Source of the DNA: Microbacteriaceae bacterium | GTDB lineage: Bacteria > Actinomycetota > Actinomycetes > Actinomycetales > Microbacteriaceae | Assembly (NCBI GenBank): GCA_004297935.1 | Contig: SCRE01000003.1 | Span: forward strand, 51,880 to 115,879 | DNA length: 64,000 bases | Direction: 5' to 3' | Shown: one piece after another, positions 8,192 to 17,940 of the stretch | Layout: each line of letters opens with the position of its first letter | Position numbering within the stretch: the first letter of the stretch is position 1 | Notes under the pieces: model-generated | Databases searched by the model: none | Told to the model about the DNA's origin: nothing | Seen by the model: only the letters and a program-made list of their open reading frames with translations | Translations under genes and position numbers: made by a program

Positions 8192-9555
8192 GTGGCCGGA
8201 GGATCAGGGCGGATCATGGCGAGGATCGTCGTGGCGGTCCTTGCAGCTTGCGCGTTCACCTTTACAGTCGCGAGTCCCGCTTCTGCAGCGACCGAGAACA
8301 TCCCTCCGACGACGACAGTCTCTGTCGAGAATCCTGCTGCAGTCGCTGTCGACGCGGCAGGCGAGACTTACGTCGTCTCCTCCAACACCAAAACTGTTGA
8401 CGTCTTCGATCTCGCGGGCAATCTCATCCGGTCGCTCGCCGGGTCGAAGACCTTGTTGAATGCTCCGATCGGGATGACGGTGGATGTGAACGGGTACCTC
8501 TACGTCGCCAATAACGCCGCGGTCAACGCGATTCTGGTCTTCGCGCCCGGCTCCGGTGGCGACACGGCTCCGGTCCGGGTCATCTCCGGTTCGAACACGC
8601 AGCTCGCCGGTGTTCGCGGGTTGGCAGTAGATGCTGCCGGAGACATCTTTGCTGCGAATTTCGCGACTTGGGGCGGCACGATCACGGTGTATGCGCCGGG
8701 CGCCGCGGGGAACGTGCCTCCCCTCCGTACCATCTCGGGGGTTCGACCGGACTTTCCGGTGCGTACGATGTCGACCTCAGGAATGGGGTGCTCTACGTAG
8801 CGAACCTGAACGGCAACTCCATCACGGAGTACGACGCGAGTGCGGGTGGCAGCCAGACACCCCTTCGTACCATCGTCGGTGCTGCGACCGGGCTCGCCAG
8901 TCCGATGGGCGTGGGGGTGGACGAGTTCGGGAATGTCTATGCGGGGAACTACAGTGCCAGTAGCGTGACCGTATTTGGACCGTTGGCCGATGGCGACAGC
9001 GCTCCGATTCGCGTGCTTGCGGGATCGAACACCGACATCTTCGGACCCGGAGGTCTCGCCGTCGATGACGCGGGCACGATCTTCGTCTCGAACGCCTCTT
9101 CCTGGACCATGACCTCGTATGCGATGGCCCCGACGATCACGGGCATCACGGTCAATACGGGCGCCACGAGCGGCGGTACACGGATCGAGGTCACCGGCAC
9201 CGGCTTCAGCAGCGGCGTCACCGCGACGGTTGGCGGAACGCTGGCTGACGTCAAGGTGATCAACTCCACCCGCATCCAGATTACGACCGGAGCACACGCC
9301 GCCGGGGTCGCTGACGTCGTGATCACGACCCGCGGCGGGACGGCCACCCTGCCCGGAGCGTTCACCTTCGTGACGCCGGTTGTGACGCCGGTTGTGAAGC
9401 CGGTCGCGGTTGACCCAGCAGAACTCGCACCGACTGGTGGCAACTTCAGCGGTTTCTTCGCTCTCGGTGGGGCATTGCTGCTTTCCGGCGTGCTGCTCCT
9501 GATGGGCCGTCGCCGATTCCACGCGATCGTCGGTCGGCGCGGCAGCGACGGCTGA
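8192..9555 (+). pseudogene. NHL-repeat/IPT surface protein with LAPTG anchor, frameshifted
   Basis: Translation starts at GTG 8192 behind GGGAGAGG and gives a signal peptide (hydrophobic core then SPASAA). Beta-propeller-like units follow, each with a pattern such as GLAVDAAGDIFAAN and PVRVISGSNT. The frame breaks at the G5 run 8737-8741: the first part stops at 8800, while the next frame resumes the repeats at once (GLSGAYDVDLRNGVLYVAN) and runs to 9555. The second part has an IPT/TIG domain (about 9130-9370) and a C-terminal LAPTG motif at 9424-9438 followed by a membrane segment and Arg-rich tail, the signal for a class E-type sortase. Removing two G or adding one restores a single protein of about 450 residues. 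It may be a true mutation, programmed or a sequence error. Confidence 0.75.
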
Positions 9556-9570
9556 CGATCAGGCTGCCAG

Positions 9571-9604
9571 CCGACTCTATCCGTCTCCACGTTGGGGGAG
9601 TCGG
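9571..9604 (+). terminator. Possible terminator after the surface protein
   Basis: A 7-bp stem CCGACTC/GAGTCGG (9571-9577 with 9598-9604) lies 16 bp after the stop codon. There is no T tract, so the assignment is weak. Confidence 0.35.
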
Positions 9605-9681
9605 AGCTTCGCAACAGGCGCGCACCGGACGGTGGAGAATAAACAAATAGCGCGACCCGTGTCAGCAACAGGAGGCCGATC

Positions 9682-10026
9682 ATGTACACGTCAACTTTCA
9701 TCTTCCACGCGAAGTCGTACGACGACGAGTTCCACCGTTTTGACGACGAGATCGCCGAGCGTGCCAGGGCCATTCCCGGGTTCCTCGGAGAGGAGGCGTG
9801 GAGCAATGAGGCCACCGAGTTGCATTCGGAGGTCTATTACTGGGAATCGCTTGAGTCGCTCCAGCAGTTGATCGGCATGGACGTGCACCGGGAAGCCAAG
9901 AGCCTGCACGACCGCTGGATCGGCCCGTACCGCGTGGTGATCGGCGAGGTGCTCAGCACCTATGGGCAGCCTGATCTCGGACTCGAGCACGTGCCGGTTG
10001 CGGTCTCGGCGACCGGGGACGAATGA
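9682..10026 (+). CDS. Antibiotic biosynthesis monooxygenase-like (ABM) domain protein
   Basis: A 114-residue cytoplasmic protein from ATG 9682 behind AGGAGG (9671-9676). It has the dimeric ferredoxin-like ABM pattern: a first strand ending FIFHAKSYDDEF, a helix, IPGFLGEEAWSN, then YYWESLESLQQL and a final strand with YRVVIGEVLS. Members with this layout are small heme-degrading-type or quinol monooxygenases, or unknown stress proteins; the substrate cannot be told. It stands alone, with the next gene convergent. Confidence 0.8.
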   Translation: MYTSTFIFHAKSYDDEFHRFDDEIAERARAIPGFLGEEAWSNEATELHSEVYYWESLESLQQLIGMDVHREAKSLHDRWIGPYRVVIGEVLSTYGQPDLGLEHVPVAVSATGDE

Positions 10027-10112
10027 TCGCGTCAGCCGACACGCACCCGCTGCCACGCTTCAGCCGGCGCGCCGGGTTCGATCGATCGCCCGCCGGTCAC
10101 ATCTGACCTCGG

Positions 10113-10442
10113 TCACATCTGAACGTCGACGAGCTCGAAGATCTCCAGACTGAAGCGGCCATTGCCCTCCGAGAGAAACGGGAGTCCCGCGCTGAGTGCC
10201 TTCGCACCCTCGAGGTCGGCGGCCTCGACGATCGAGTAACCCTGTAGTTCCGTGGGTGTGCGCTCGCTGCCGTCGTCGCCGACGCTGGCACGGGCGCCGA
10301 ACGGTGCGCCGCCATCGACGAGTGCTGCGCCGACGGAGCCCATCCAGGTGCCCCACGCGGCCATCTGCTCAGCGGACTGCTCCTCGGTGAATTGGTCCAT
10401 CGGCGTTGCCGGACCGTTGTAGATGAAGATGTACTTGCTCAT
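10113..10442 (-). CDS. YCII-related (DGPF-like) small protein
   Basis: A 109-residue protein with the YCII fold: MSKYIFIYNGP, a helix with a tryptophan pair (AAWGTWMGSVGAAL), VDGGAPFG, then GYSIVEAADLEGAKALSAG and a C-terminal FSLEIFELVDV strand. The family is related to muconolactone isomerase-type ferredoxin-like dimers; the catalytic role of this branch is unknown. The start ATG at 10442 has a GGAAGATC ribosome site. Unlike the YCII gene at 52456, it has no sigma factor beside it. Confidence 0.85.
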   Translation of the reverse strand: MSKYIFIYNGPATPMDQFTEEQSAEQMAAWGTWMGSVGAALVDGGAPFGARASVGDDGSERTPTELQGYSIVEAADLEGAKALSAGLPFLSEGNGRFSLEIFELVDVQM

Positions 10443-10483
10443 GATCTTCCTTTCGTCGTGCGCGACGGATCCGCCGAGCAGGT

Positions 10484-10511
10484 CAGCGGCGCCGACTCAG
10501 CGGCGCCGGGT
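10484..10511. repeat. 14-bp tandem repeat at the end of the DUF2461 gene
   Basis: Two copies of a CAGCGGCGCCGRST-type unit (10484-10497, 10498-10511) and a partial third run into the stop codon of the following minus-strand gene (10511-10513). Confidence 0.7.
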
Positions 10512-11158
10512 CAGCGCTGTCGTTCGAGTGTCGTGTCGCCGACGTTCTCGTCGAGCCAGTCGACGAGGGGTCGTGAGTCGCGAAGTGCGCCGGCGATGTG
10601 CTCTTTCGCGGCCGCCTTATGCAGCCAGGTTGTCGTGGTGGGCCATTCCACCCAGGCGGCGAGGTCCTTGTTGCGGAGGAGTTCGGAGCGCGGATGATCT
10701 TTCGGATAGCCGCGAGGCACACCCTTGAGACTTTCGCGCGTCGCGACCTTGATGCCCGCGTCCGCGAGCTCGACGATCACGCGTTGCAGGATCTCGCCCT
10801 GCGAGTCGTCTGCGACCGCGTTGCGGTATCGGTCGATTTGATCGGGTGCCATCGTGTGGTAGCCAGCGCCGACGCTGATACCGTGCGCGGAGAACTGAAC
10901 ATATCCACGACCGATCATGGCGCCGATCGCTGTCTTGTACGGCGATTTGTCCGCGCTGAATCGGATGTCGCGATTCGGGCGGAAGATCTTGCTCTCACCG
11001 AACTCGTCGCCGAGTTCGCTCAGAAGTGCCTGCATGGGTGCCAGAACGGCCTGGTCGTAGACGCTCCTGTTCTCGGTCCAGTAGCTCTTAGAGTTGTCCA
11101 CCTCGAGGCCGCGAAAGAATTCGACCGCAGCCGCGGACCAGCCACTGAATGCGGACAT
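10511..11158 (-). CDS. DUF2461 family protein
   Basis: A 215-residue protein recognised as DUF2461 (TIGR02453) by its opening FSGWSAAAVEFFRGLEVDN, the RPNRDIRFSADKSPYK block, and GYHTMAPDQIDRYR. The family is widespread and cytoplasmic with no proven activity. Length is typical. Start ATG 11158 is the only good candidate. The stop codon sits inside a tandem repeat. Confidence 0.88.
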   Translation of the reverse strand: MSAFSGWSAAAVEFFRGLEVDNSKSYWTENRSVYDQAVLAPMQALLSELGDEFGESKIFRPNRDIRFSADKSPYKTAIGAMIGRGYVQFSAHGISVGAGYHTMAPDQIDRYRNAVADDSQGEILQRVIVELADAGIKVATRESLKGVPRGYPKDHPRSELLRNKDLAAWVEWPTTTTWLHKAAAKEHIAGALRDSRPLVDWLDENVGDTTLERQR

Positions 11159-11476
11159 CGCTGTCGCCTTTCTCTTCTGTCGTGGCTTCTCTGTCCTGGC
11201 TTCGTCGGTCTGGCCTGAAGTTTCCCTCCGGCAGGCTCATCCTTGCACCGAACACACCGCGAGTCCAGCGGCAATGTCACGCGGAGCGGGAGCGCGGATA
11301 TCAGCAGGATCATCCGGGCGCGCCAGCTGAAACCGGCTCGGTCACCGGGTCACCGGGTCAGCGGGTCACCGGGTCAGCGGATCGATCGACACGCTGGATG
11401 CCACGATCGCCCGGAGACGAACGGTGATTTTCGCTCTGTCCCGATGGCACAAGGACAATCCGACGGTTCGGCGAGG
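11159..11476. other. 318-bp gap without a gene, containing an 8-bp tandem repeat
   Basis: No coding frame with recognisable content is present. At 11341-11380 there are five copies of GTCACCGG/GTCAGCGG in a row, alternating in one base. The gap lies between two minus-strand genes and probably holds the promoter of the DUF2461 gene. Confidence 0.6.
11341..11380. repeat. 8-bp tandem repeat, five copies
   Basis: Units GTCACCGG, GTCACCGG, GTCAGCGG, GTCACCGG, GTCAGCGG follow one another without spacing. Confidence 0.9.
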
Positions 11477-12370
11477 TCAGACCGTGACGCCGACCTCGGC
11501 GAGCGCCATGACGACTGCTCGACGGCCGGTCGAGTCGAGGCCCTGTACGGGCCGAGGCAGGCTCGGTCCGGTGGCCAGCCCCAGATACTCTGCGATGGCG
11601 GATGCGACACGGTAACTCCCGTAGTGACGCAACAGCATCCAGACGGGTCGCATTCGATCGGAGAGAGCGCGCGCCTGCTCGGCGTCGTCGGCGGCCGCAG
11701 CTCGAGCGATGGCAAGGCATTGATCGGGGAGGATGCCTGCGATGGCGCTGTACCAGGTCTCGCAGCCTGCGAGCAGCCCGCTCGCTCCTGCTTCGTCGCC
11801 GCTGACCCCGATACTGACGTTCGGGGGGATGAGCGCTCTGAGCCGGTCGACTCGCGCCTTGGCCTGAATCGCGTCGAGCGGCACAGGGGGGATCTTGATC
11901 GACACGACGCCGTCGAGCGCGGCGATTCGGCCATGCAGTTCGTCGGAGAAATCGATATGAGTGGTGCTCGGGTTGTCGTAGACGACGATGGGCACCGACG
12001 CGAATTCGGAAGCATCCGCATAGAGGTCGAAGACCTCGTCGTCGGTGAGCTGCTGATAGCTCATCGCGGGGAGCAGCACGCCTGACGCGCCGACGTTCTG
12101 CGCGTCATCGATGTGGGCGAGAACGTGCCGGGTGCGCACCGATCCGACTCCGATGATCACCGGCACGTTCCCGGCGTTCTCCACGGCGATCGCAGCGGCT
12201 CGCGCCCGTTCCGCACGGTTGAGGTAGGCGTAACTGCCGGTCGAACCGAGTGCGCCGACCGAGTCGACGCCGGCATCCGCAAGGCGTCGGACGAGCCGCG
12301 CGAAGGCGCTCTCGTCGATTCCGGTGCCGGTGATCGGGGTCAGCGGGAATGCGCTCAGGCCAGCGAACAT
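11477..12370 (-). CDS. Dihydrodipicolinate synthase (DapA) family lyase/aldolase
   Basis: A 297-residue TIM-barrel protein from ATG 12370, chosen because TTGGAGGG lies just upstream and the protein then begins MFAGLSAFPLTPI. Family features are visible: GSTGSYAYL near residue 45 (the GTTGE position), VYDNPS near residue 134 with the Tyr, and VVSIKIPP near residue 160 with the Schiff-base Lys. The DHDPS/NAL family cleaves or condenses pyruvate-type substrates. The altered GSTGS loop and lack of lysine-biosynthesis neighbours suggest a sugar-acid or hydroxyproline-type aldolase rather than DapA itself. Confidence 0.85.
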   Translation of the reverse strand: MFAGLSAFPLTPITGTGIDESAFARLVRRLADAGVDSVGALGSTGSYAYLNRAERARAAAIAVENAGNVPVIIGVGSVRTRHVLAHIDDAQNVGASGVLLPAMSYQQLTDDEVFDLYADASEFASVPIVVYDNPSTTHIDFSDELHGRIAALDGVVSIKIPPVPLDAIQAKARVDRLRALIPPNVSIGVSGDEAGASGLLAGCETWYSAIAGILPDQCLAIARAAAADDAEQARALSDRMRPVWMLLRHYGSYRVASAIAEYLGLATGPSLPRPVQGLDSTGRRAVVMALAEVGVTV

Positions 12371-12539
12371 GTGAGCCCTCCAAGTGCCTTCATGAGTTCG
12401 ATCTTCTGCCCGTGCGCGTGAGCGCCGCAACTTATGGACACATTCGGTATTGCCGCCGGGGTCGCACGGTCGTAGCGTTGGCAATTAGCGGCCACTGGCG
12501 ACCGCCAGCGGCCGTACTTCTGACGTCTGGAGATCCTAG

Positions 12540-14450
12540 ATGCGAAAACATGCCCTTGAAGTTTCCTTGATTGCGGTCGCGGCTCTCGTCGTGGCGCTTA
12601 CCGGTGCGGGCGCAGCCAGCGCCGCCCCCGCCTCGAAACCGATACCGAACTCGGCACCTGGCTGGCTCGCCCATGGTAAGAACCTGGGCGCCGCCTCTGC
12701 AAACGCCCCGGTCGACGCGCGCGTGTATCTCGCTCCGAACGGTGGAATGGTCGCGCTGCAGGCCGCAGCGTCCGCGGCCTCGAGCCGGCATCGCTACCTG
12801 ACGCCGTCGCAGTACCACGCGCAGTTCGATGCCACCACGGCGACCGTCAACGCTGTGAGCGGATGGCTGACCGGCGCAGGACTGCATGTGAGCGTGGACG
12901 CCACCCACCGCTACGTCGACGCCTCCGGCAGCGTTGCAGCCGCCAACAGAGCGTTCGGTGTCAGCATTGCGAAGTTCACCCACGACGGCCTCAGCGTGCA
13001 GGCGCCCACGGGTGCAGCGAGCGCTCCTGACGCCATCGCGGCATCCATCATCGCGGTCACCGGACTCGACACGACGGTGACGATCGTCCAACCGCAGACG
13101 CAGAAGCCGTCGCCACCATCCGCCGGGTTCCGCAACCCCCCGGTCTGCTCGCAGTGGTACGGCGACCAGAGCCCGGCGACGCTTCCGACACCGGACGGCA
13201 CATCGCTGCCGACGTTCAATGGAGCGGCACTGCCTTACGCGCCATGCGGATACACCGGCCCCCAGCTGCGCAACGCGTATGAGTCGGGCGCGCCGGCGAG
13301 CCTCGATGGACACGGCGTGACCGTGGCGATCACGGATGCCTACGCCTCGCCCACCATCCAATCCGACGCGAACCGCTACGCGACCGACACGGGCGACCAG
13401 CCGTTCACCACGGGACAGTTCACCCAGAGTCTGCCGGGATCCTTCACCCAGGTGAACAGCAACAGGTCGCCGAAGCAGTGCGACGCGTCAGGCTGGTACG
13501 GCGAAGAGACGCTCGATGTCGAGGCCGTGCACGCCATGGCGCCTGCCGCTAACATCCGCTTCTACGCGGGCAAGAGCTGCCAGGACGCCGACCTGCTCGA
13601 CACGTTCAACCGCATCAATGACGAGGGCGTCGCGACCATCGTGACCAACTCGTGGGGCGGTGTGGGCGACGTGGTGAAGCCGGCTCTGCTGCAGGCATAC
13701 GAGACCGCGTTCCTGCAGGGCGCTGTCGAGGGCATCAGCTACGTCTTCTCCACCGGAGACTCCGGCGATGAGGCGGCCGCTCTCGGCTCGCCACAGACCG
13801 ACTACCCCGCATCCGACCCGTATGTCACAGGAGTCGGCGGAACCTCGACGGCGATCACCCAGTCGGGAGTCGTCGGCGAGACCGGTTGGCAGACCACCAA
13901 GTACACCATCGTGAACGGTGCGTGGGCGCCGGTGTCTCCGTTCCTGTATGGCGGAGGCGGCGGCTATTCGTCGAACATCGCAGAGCCCGGCTACCAGGCC
14001 GCTGCCGGAGTCCACAGCCCGAACGGCGGACGCGCACTGCCCGACGTGTCGATGGACGCCGACCCGACGACCGGGATGCTGGTCGGCCAGACGCAGACCT
14101 TCCCCGGGGCTGTGGCTTACGACACCTACCGGATCGGCGGAACGAGCCTCGCCTCACCGCTGTTCGCCGGTATGACGGCACTCAAGATCCAGGCCAGCGG
14201 CCACGGCCTGGGCCTGCTCAACCCGATAATCTACGCAGACCACTCGGGATTCCACGACGTGACCGGTGCGGGCATCGATGCGGGCAACATCCGTGTTGAT
14301 TTCGCGAACGGGTTGGACGCGACCGGCGGGTACCTGTACTCGGTGCGCTCGTTCAACACGACGAACACGTCCCTCACGGTCGGCACCGGCTGGGACAGCG
14401 AGACCGGCTGGGGCAGCGCCCGGGCCGGATGGCTCACCCCGGCGCCATAA
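12540..14450 (+). CDS. Secreted S53 family peptidase (sedolisin/kumamolisin type)
   Basis: A 636-residue preproprotein. Residues 1-29 are a Sec signal peptide ending ASAA; residues about 70-170 match the pro-kumamolisin activation domain (YLTPSQYHAQF, VSGWLTGAGL). The catalytic domain shows the serine-carboxyl triad: Glu322 and Asp326 in GEETLD, the oxyanion Asp407 in STGDSG, and Ser536 in GGTSLASP. A C-terminal calcium-site region follows (HDVTGAG and DSETGWGS). S53 enzymes are endopeptidases usually most active at acid pH after removal of the propeptide. It is transcribed alone and followed by a strong hairpin. The export and triad are seen directly; the substrate is unknown. Confidence 0.93.
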   Translation: MRKHALEVSLIAVAALVVALTGAGAASAAPASKPIPNSAPGWLAHGKNLGAASANAPVDARVYLAPNGGMVALQAAASAASSRHRYLTPSQYHAQFDATTATVNAVSGWLTGAGLHVSVDATHRYVDASGSVAAANRAFGVSIAKFTHDGLSVQAPTGAASAPDAIAASIIAVTGLDTTVTIVQPQTQKPSPPSAGFRNPPVCSQWYGDQSPATLPTPDGTSLPTFNGAALPYAPCGYTGPQLRNAYESGAPASLDGHGVTVAITDAYASPTIQSDANRYATDTGDQPFTTGQFTQSLPGSFTQVNSNRSPKQCDASGWYGEETLDVEAVHAMAPAANIRFYAGKSCQDADLLDTFNRINDEGVATIVTNSWGGVGDVVKPALLQAYETAFLQGAVEGISYVFSTGDSGDEAAALGSPQTDYPASDPYVTGVGGTSTAITQSGVVGETGWQTTKYTIVNGAWAPVSPFLYGGGGGYSSNIAEPGYQAAAGVHSPNGGRALPDVSMDADPTTGMLVGQTQTFPGAVAYDTYRIGGTSLASPLFAGMTALKIQASGHGLGLLNPIIYADHSGFHDVTGAGIDAGNIRVDFANGLDATGGYLYSVRSFNTTNTSLTVGTGWDSETGWGSARAGWLTPAP

Positions 14451-14461
14451 GGCGCTGAACG

Positions 14462-14493
14462 CGGAGGGGCTCGGCGCTTGCCGGGCCCCTCCG
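14462..14493 (+). terminator. Hairpin terminator after the S53 peptidase
   Basis: A 9-bp GC stem CGGAGGGGC/GCCCCTCCG (14462-14470 with 14485-14493) lies 11 bp after the stop codon. It lacks a T tract, which is common in actinobacteria. Confidence 0.65.
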
Positions 14494-14583
14494 TCGTGCC
14501 CGAACGTGTCCGCATCAGAAGTCCTGCACCTCGCCGCGCAACGCTCTACGACCGGACGAGGGCGCATCCTCGATGACGAGCAG

Positions 14584-14625
14584 GTCGAATCCGGCCGGTC
14601 GAATCCGGCCGATCGAATCCGGCCA
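14584..14625. repeat. 14-bp tandem repeat, three copies
   Basis: The unit GTCGAATCCGGCCG occurs at 14584-14597 and 14598-14611, with a third copy differing at its ends at 14612-14625. It ends 24 bp beyond the stop of the minus-strand acyl-CoA dehydrogenase. Confidence 0.9.
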
Positions 14626-14648
14626 GCACTGCGCGCGTCCATGACTCT

Positions 14649-15818
14649 TCAGTACGACCGAGGCAGCCCCAGCGAGTGCCGCGCGACGTAGTTCAGCACC
14701 ATCTCGCGACTCACCGGGGCGATCTTCAGCAGCCGCACGATGCCCCAGAGAGGGATCAAGCCGTATTCGGTGCTCAGCCCGTTGCCGCCATGCGTTTGAA
14801 TCGCGGCGTCGACGGCGGCGAGGGCGGCCTCTGCGGCGGCGTACTTCGCCATGTTCGACGCCTCGCCGGCAGGGCGTCCGTTGTCGTGGAGCCAGGCGGC
14901 CTTGCCGGTCATCAGCGCGGCCAGCTCGACTTCGATCTTGGCCGCGGCCAGCATGTGCGCGATGCCCTGGTGGGCGCCGATCGGCACATCCCACACCTGG
15001 CGGGTTCGCGCGTACTCCGCCGCCTTCTCGAGCGCAAAGCGGCCGACGCCGACGCAGATCGCGGCACCGACGATGCGCTCCGGGTTGAGGCCGTGGAAGA
15101 CCTCCGCGAAGCCCTCGTTCAGGGCCCCGACGAGCTGATCGGCGCCCAGCGGCACGTTGTCGAAGAAGAGCGTGAACTGCCTCTCCGGCAGGGACGCGGA
15201 GACCGGCAGATTCTGCGCGGTGAAGCCGGGCGCATCCGTCGGCACGATGAACAGGGACAGCAGGGCCTTGCCGGTCTGCTCGCCGCTGTCGGTCGTCTCG
15301 GTTCCGGTCCTGGCGACGACGAGCACGGCATCCGCTTCGTCGACACCGGAGATGTAGTACTTGGTTCCGTTGAGCAGCCAACCATCGCCGTCGGCGGTGG
15401 CCGTGGTCGACATCCGAAGGGTGTTGGAGCCGGCATCCGGTTCCGTGATGGCGAACACGACCTTGGTCTCGCCGCTCGCCATGCGGGGCAGCCAGGTCTC
15501 CTTCTGCTGTGGGCTGCCGTAACGCGCGATGACTTCGCCCGAGATGGCGCTGGAAACCAGCATCAGCAGCAGGGGAGAGCCTTGCGCGGCGGTCTCCTCG
15601 CAGACCAGTGCCAGCTCGGCGAGACCGGCGCCGCCGCCGCCGTATTCCTCAGGGAGGTTGATGCCGATGAAGCCCTGCTTGCCGAGCTCGAGCCACAACT
15701 CCCGGGTCGGTTCGCGGCGCTCGGCGTGGTCCGCGTAGTACGAGCGGCCGAACGATTTCGTGATCGTTGCGACGGCTTCGCGGATATCGGCGTGACTGTC
15801 TTCTGTGTCGAAATCCAT
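14649..15818 (-). CDS. Acyl-CoA dehydrogenase family protein
   Basis: A 389-residue flavoprotein from ATG 15818 (MDFDTEDSHADIR), the start with a GGAAGG site upstream. Domains in order: helical N-terminus with GKQGFIGINLPEEYGG (residues 48-63), the FAD/substrate middle domain with FAITEPDAGSN and KYYISG, and the C-terminal helical domain with IQTHGGNGLSTEYG. These are the classic ACAD signatures; the enzyme oxidises an acyl-CoA at C2-C3 and passes electrons to ETF, whose genes are divergent 240 bp away. Substrate chain type is not evident; LNPERIVGAA replaces the usual L-x-x-ER helix without anomaly. Confidence 0.9.
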   Translation of the reverse strand: MDFDTEDSHADIREAVATITKSFGRSYYADHAERREPTRELWLELGKQGFIGINLPEEYGGGGAGLAELALVCEETAAQGSPLLLMLVSSAISGEVIARYGSPQQKETWLPRMASGETKVVFAITEPDAGSNTLRMSTTATADGDGWLLNGTKYYISGVDEADAVLVVARTGTETTDSGEQTGKALLSLFIVPTDAPGFTAQNLPVSASLPERQFTLFFDNVPLGADQLVGALNEGFAEVFHGLNPERIVGAAICVGVGRFALEKAAEYARTRQVWDVPIGAHQGIAHMLAAAKIEVELAALMTGKAAWLHDNGRPAGEASNMAKYAAAEAALAAVDAAIQTHGGNGLSTEYGLIPLWGIVRLLKIAPVSREMVLNYVARHSLGLPRSY

Positions 15819-16056
15819 GGTGACGGTAGAACCTTCCTGCACACAATTCGAGTCGGGATCCGCGGGATGCGGCACCGGTGCTCGCGATTATCTGAAATCT
15901 TAGTAAATCACCATTAACTCGATTAGGCTTGGCTGCACGGCTCACGATCTGATCTCGGTTGTGACACACCGGGCCATACGATCGGGAAGTGAACCACGCA
16001 TTCGAGCGCACGGTGCGGGTGAGCGCTCACCCGCACACGGCAGGAGGAACGGGTCG
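15819..16056. promoter_or_regulatory. Divergent regulatory gap between acyl-CoA dehydrogenase and etfB
   Basis: This 238-bp gap must hold promoters for both directions. The AT-richest part is 15885-15930, with AATC and GATT arms spaced around TTAGTAAATCACC, which could be a repressor site. No exact consensus was recognised. Confidence 0.35.
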
Positions 16057-16854
16057 ATGAAGGCAGGGTCAATGAAGATCGCGGTGCTGGTCAAGCAGGT
16101 GCCGGACACCTACGAGGAGCGGCGGCTGGACGCTGCCACCGGCCGGCTCGATCGCGCGGCCAGTGAGCCGATCATCGACGAGATCTCGGAGCGCGCGATC
16201 GAGGTGGCGCTCCAGCACAAGGATGTGAACAAGAGCACGGAGGTGGTGCTGCTGGCGATGGGTCCGACATCCGTCACCGCGGCGCTGCGCAAGGCGCTGG
16301 CGCTCGGGGCGGACTCGGCCGTGCACGTGCTGGATGATTCGCTCGTCGGCGCCGACGTCGGTCTGACCGCGAGCGTGCTTGCCGCTGCACTTGCCGCCCA
16401 AGAACCCGACCTGATCGTTGCCGGCAACGAGTCCACCGATGGGCGCGGGGGAGTGGTGCCCGCGATGGTGGCCGAGCACTTGGGAATCCCGCACGTGACC
16501 GGTCTCGAGTCCGTCGAGATCGGCGATACCACTGTCCGTGGGGTGCGTGGCACGGAAGTCGGGAGCCTCGACGTGCACGCATCGCTGCCCGCCGTGATCT
16601 CGGTCACCGAGCGGATGCCTGAAGTCCGGTTCCCGAATTTCAAGGGAATCCTCTCTGCAAAGAAGAAGCCGCTGACTGTCACCTCGCTCGGTGAGCTCGG
16701 GCTCGATCCGGCGACGCTCGCCGCGGGAACGGGGCGATCGGTCGTGGTCAGCACGGTGTCGCGTCCGGCCCGCAGCGCGGGCAGGAAAGTCGTCGATGAG
16801 GGAAACGCCGGCGTCGAGCTCGCCGCCTTCCTGGCCGAGAACCACCTGATCTGA
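16057..16854 (+). CDS. etfB: Electron transfer flavoprotein subunit beta
   Basis: A 265-residue protein from ATG 16057, preceded by AGGAGG at 16042-16047; a second ATG five codons later is less well placed. It opens with [15 protein letters not shown], the ETF-beta start, and contains [34 protein letters not shown] and [15 protein letters not shown]-beta binds AMP and docks acyl-CoA dehydrogenases. It precedes etfA by 14 bp, and the two form the cytoplasmic electron carrier for the dehydrogenases on both sides. Confidence 0.94.
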   Translation: MKAGSMKIAVLVKQVPDTYEERRLDAATGRLDRAASEPIIDEISERAIEVALQHKDVNKSTEVVLLAMGPTSVTAALRKALALGADSAVHVLDDSLVGADVGLTASVLAAALAAQEPDLIVAGNESTDGRGGVVPAMVAEHLGIPHVTGLESVEIGDTTVRGVRGTEVGSLDVHASLPAVISVTERMPEVRFPNFKGILSAKKKPLTVTSLGELGLDPATLAAGTGRSVVVSTVSRPARSAGRKVVDEGNAGVELAAFLAENHLI

Positions 16855-16868
16855 CGAAGGACGAGCGG

Positions 16869-17867
16869 ATGTCGAACATACTTGCACTCATCGAACTCTC
16901 ACCGTCCGGCGAACTCGGCCACACCGCGCAGGCACTGCTGGCCGCTGCGGCACGGCTGGGCACGCCGGTCGCGGTGGTCGCGGTGGCACCCGGCGCGGAC
17001 GGTGCGCTCGCCGGCGAACTCGGCGCACTGGGCGCCGCCGAGGTGTTCATCGCGGAAACCGACCAGGCGGGCCTCCTGCTGACCTCACCTCAACTCGAAG
17101 CCCTCGCTGCCGCAGATACGGCCCTCCAGCCCGCCGGAATCCTGATCGCGAACTCGATCGAGGGCCGTGATGTCGCTGCGCGCCTGGCCGTGCGATTGCG
17201 CGCCGGCCTCGCGATCGACGCCGTGGCGGTGCGACTCGAGGCGGACAAGATCGTCGCGACGCACTCGATCTTCGGCGGCGCGTACACGGTCGATTCCACC
17301 GTGGAGGCTCCGGCCGACGCCGCAGGCGGCAGCGGCGCCGTGATCGTCACGATGCGACCGGGTGCCGTTCAGGAGCGCGCCGAGGCGGTGACGGCATCCG
17401 CATCGACGACGCCGGTGACGGTCGATCCGGCCAGTGCGGCAGTGATCGACGCGGCGCATGATGTTGTCGCGTCCTCGACACGCCCTCAGTTGCGCGACGC
17501 GACGACTGTCGTGTCGGGCGGTCGCGGCCTGGGCTCGGCGGAGAACTTCGCCCTCGTCGAGCAATTGGCGGATGTGCTCGGCGCGGCCGTCGGCGCCTCG
17601 CGCGCGGCCGTCGATGCGGGCTATGTTCCGCAGTCCTTCCAGGTCGGCCAGACCGGCACAACCGTATCGCCCCAGTTGTATGTCGCGCTCGGCATCTCCG
17701 GGGCGATCCAACATCGTGCCGGAATGCAAACCGCCAAGACGATCGTCGCGATCAACAAGGATGCCGATGCTCCCATTTTCAGCATCGCCGATTACGGAAT
17801 CGTCGGTGACGTTTTCACGGTCGTGCCCCAGCTGATCGAGTCCATTCAGGCGCGCGGGCAGCAGTGA
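16869..17867 (+). CDS. etfA: Electron transfer flavoprotein subunit alpha
   Basis: A 332-residue protein. The C-terminal FAD domain shows SGGRGLGS, the [14 protein letters not shown] block, [18 protein letters not shown], and [17 protein letters not shown], all standard for ETF-alpha. It carries the redox FAD that takes electrons from acyl-CoA dehydrogenase and gives them to a membrane quinone reductase. It follows etfB with a GAAGGACGAG ribosome site. Its stop codon is followed immediately by a 15-bp tandem repeat leading to the cytochrome gene. Confidence 0.94.
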   Translation: MSNILALIELSPSGELGHTAQALLAAAARLGTPVAVVAVAPGADGALAGELGALGAAEVFIAETDQAGLLLTSPQLEALAAADTALQPAGILIANSIEGRDVAARLAVRLRAGLAIDAVAVRLEADKIVATHSIFGGAYTVDSTVEAPADAAGGSGAVIVTMRPGAVQERAEAVTASASTTPVTVDPASAAVIDAAHDVVASSTRPQLRDATTVVSGGRGLGSAENFALVEQLADVLGAAVGASRAAVDAGYVPQSFQVGQTGTTVSPQLYVALGISGAIQHRAGMQTAKTIVAINKDADAPIFSIADYGIVGDVFTVVPQLIESIQARGQQ

Positions 17868-17870
17868 AGG

Positions 17871-17940
17871 CGAACCCCGTGCAGTCGAACCCCGTGCAGG
17901 CGAACCCCGTGCAGTCGAACCCCGTGAGGACCGACCCGTG
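17871..17940. repeat. 15-bp tandem repeat between etfA and the cytochrome gene
   Basis: Four full copies of CGAACCCCGTGCAGK (17871-17930) and a degenerate partial fifth fill the whole etfA-to-cytochrome gap. Each copy carries a GTG, and the last partial copy supplies the GTG start of the cytochrome gene at 17938. Confidence 0.9.

Noticed and set aside
17871..17940. Direct repeats as a CRISPR array
   Set aside because: The 15-bp units are adjacent without spacers, and no cas genes are near.
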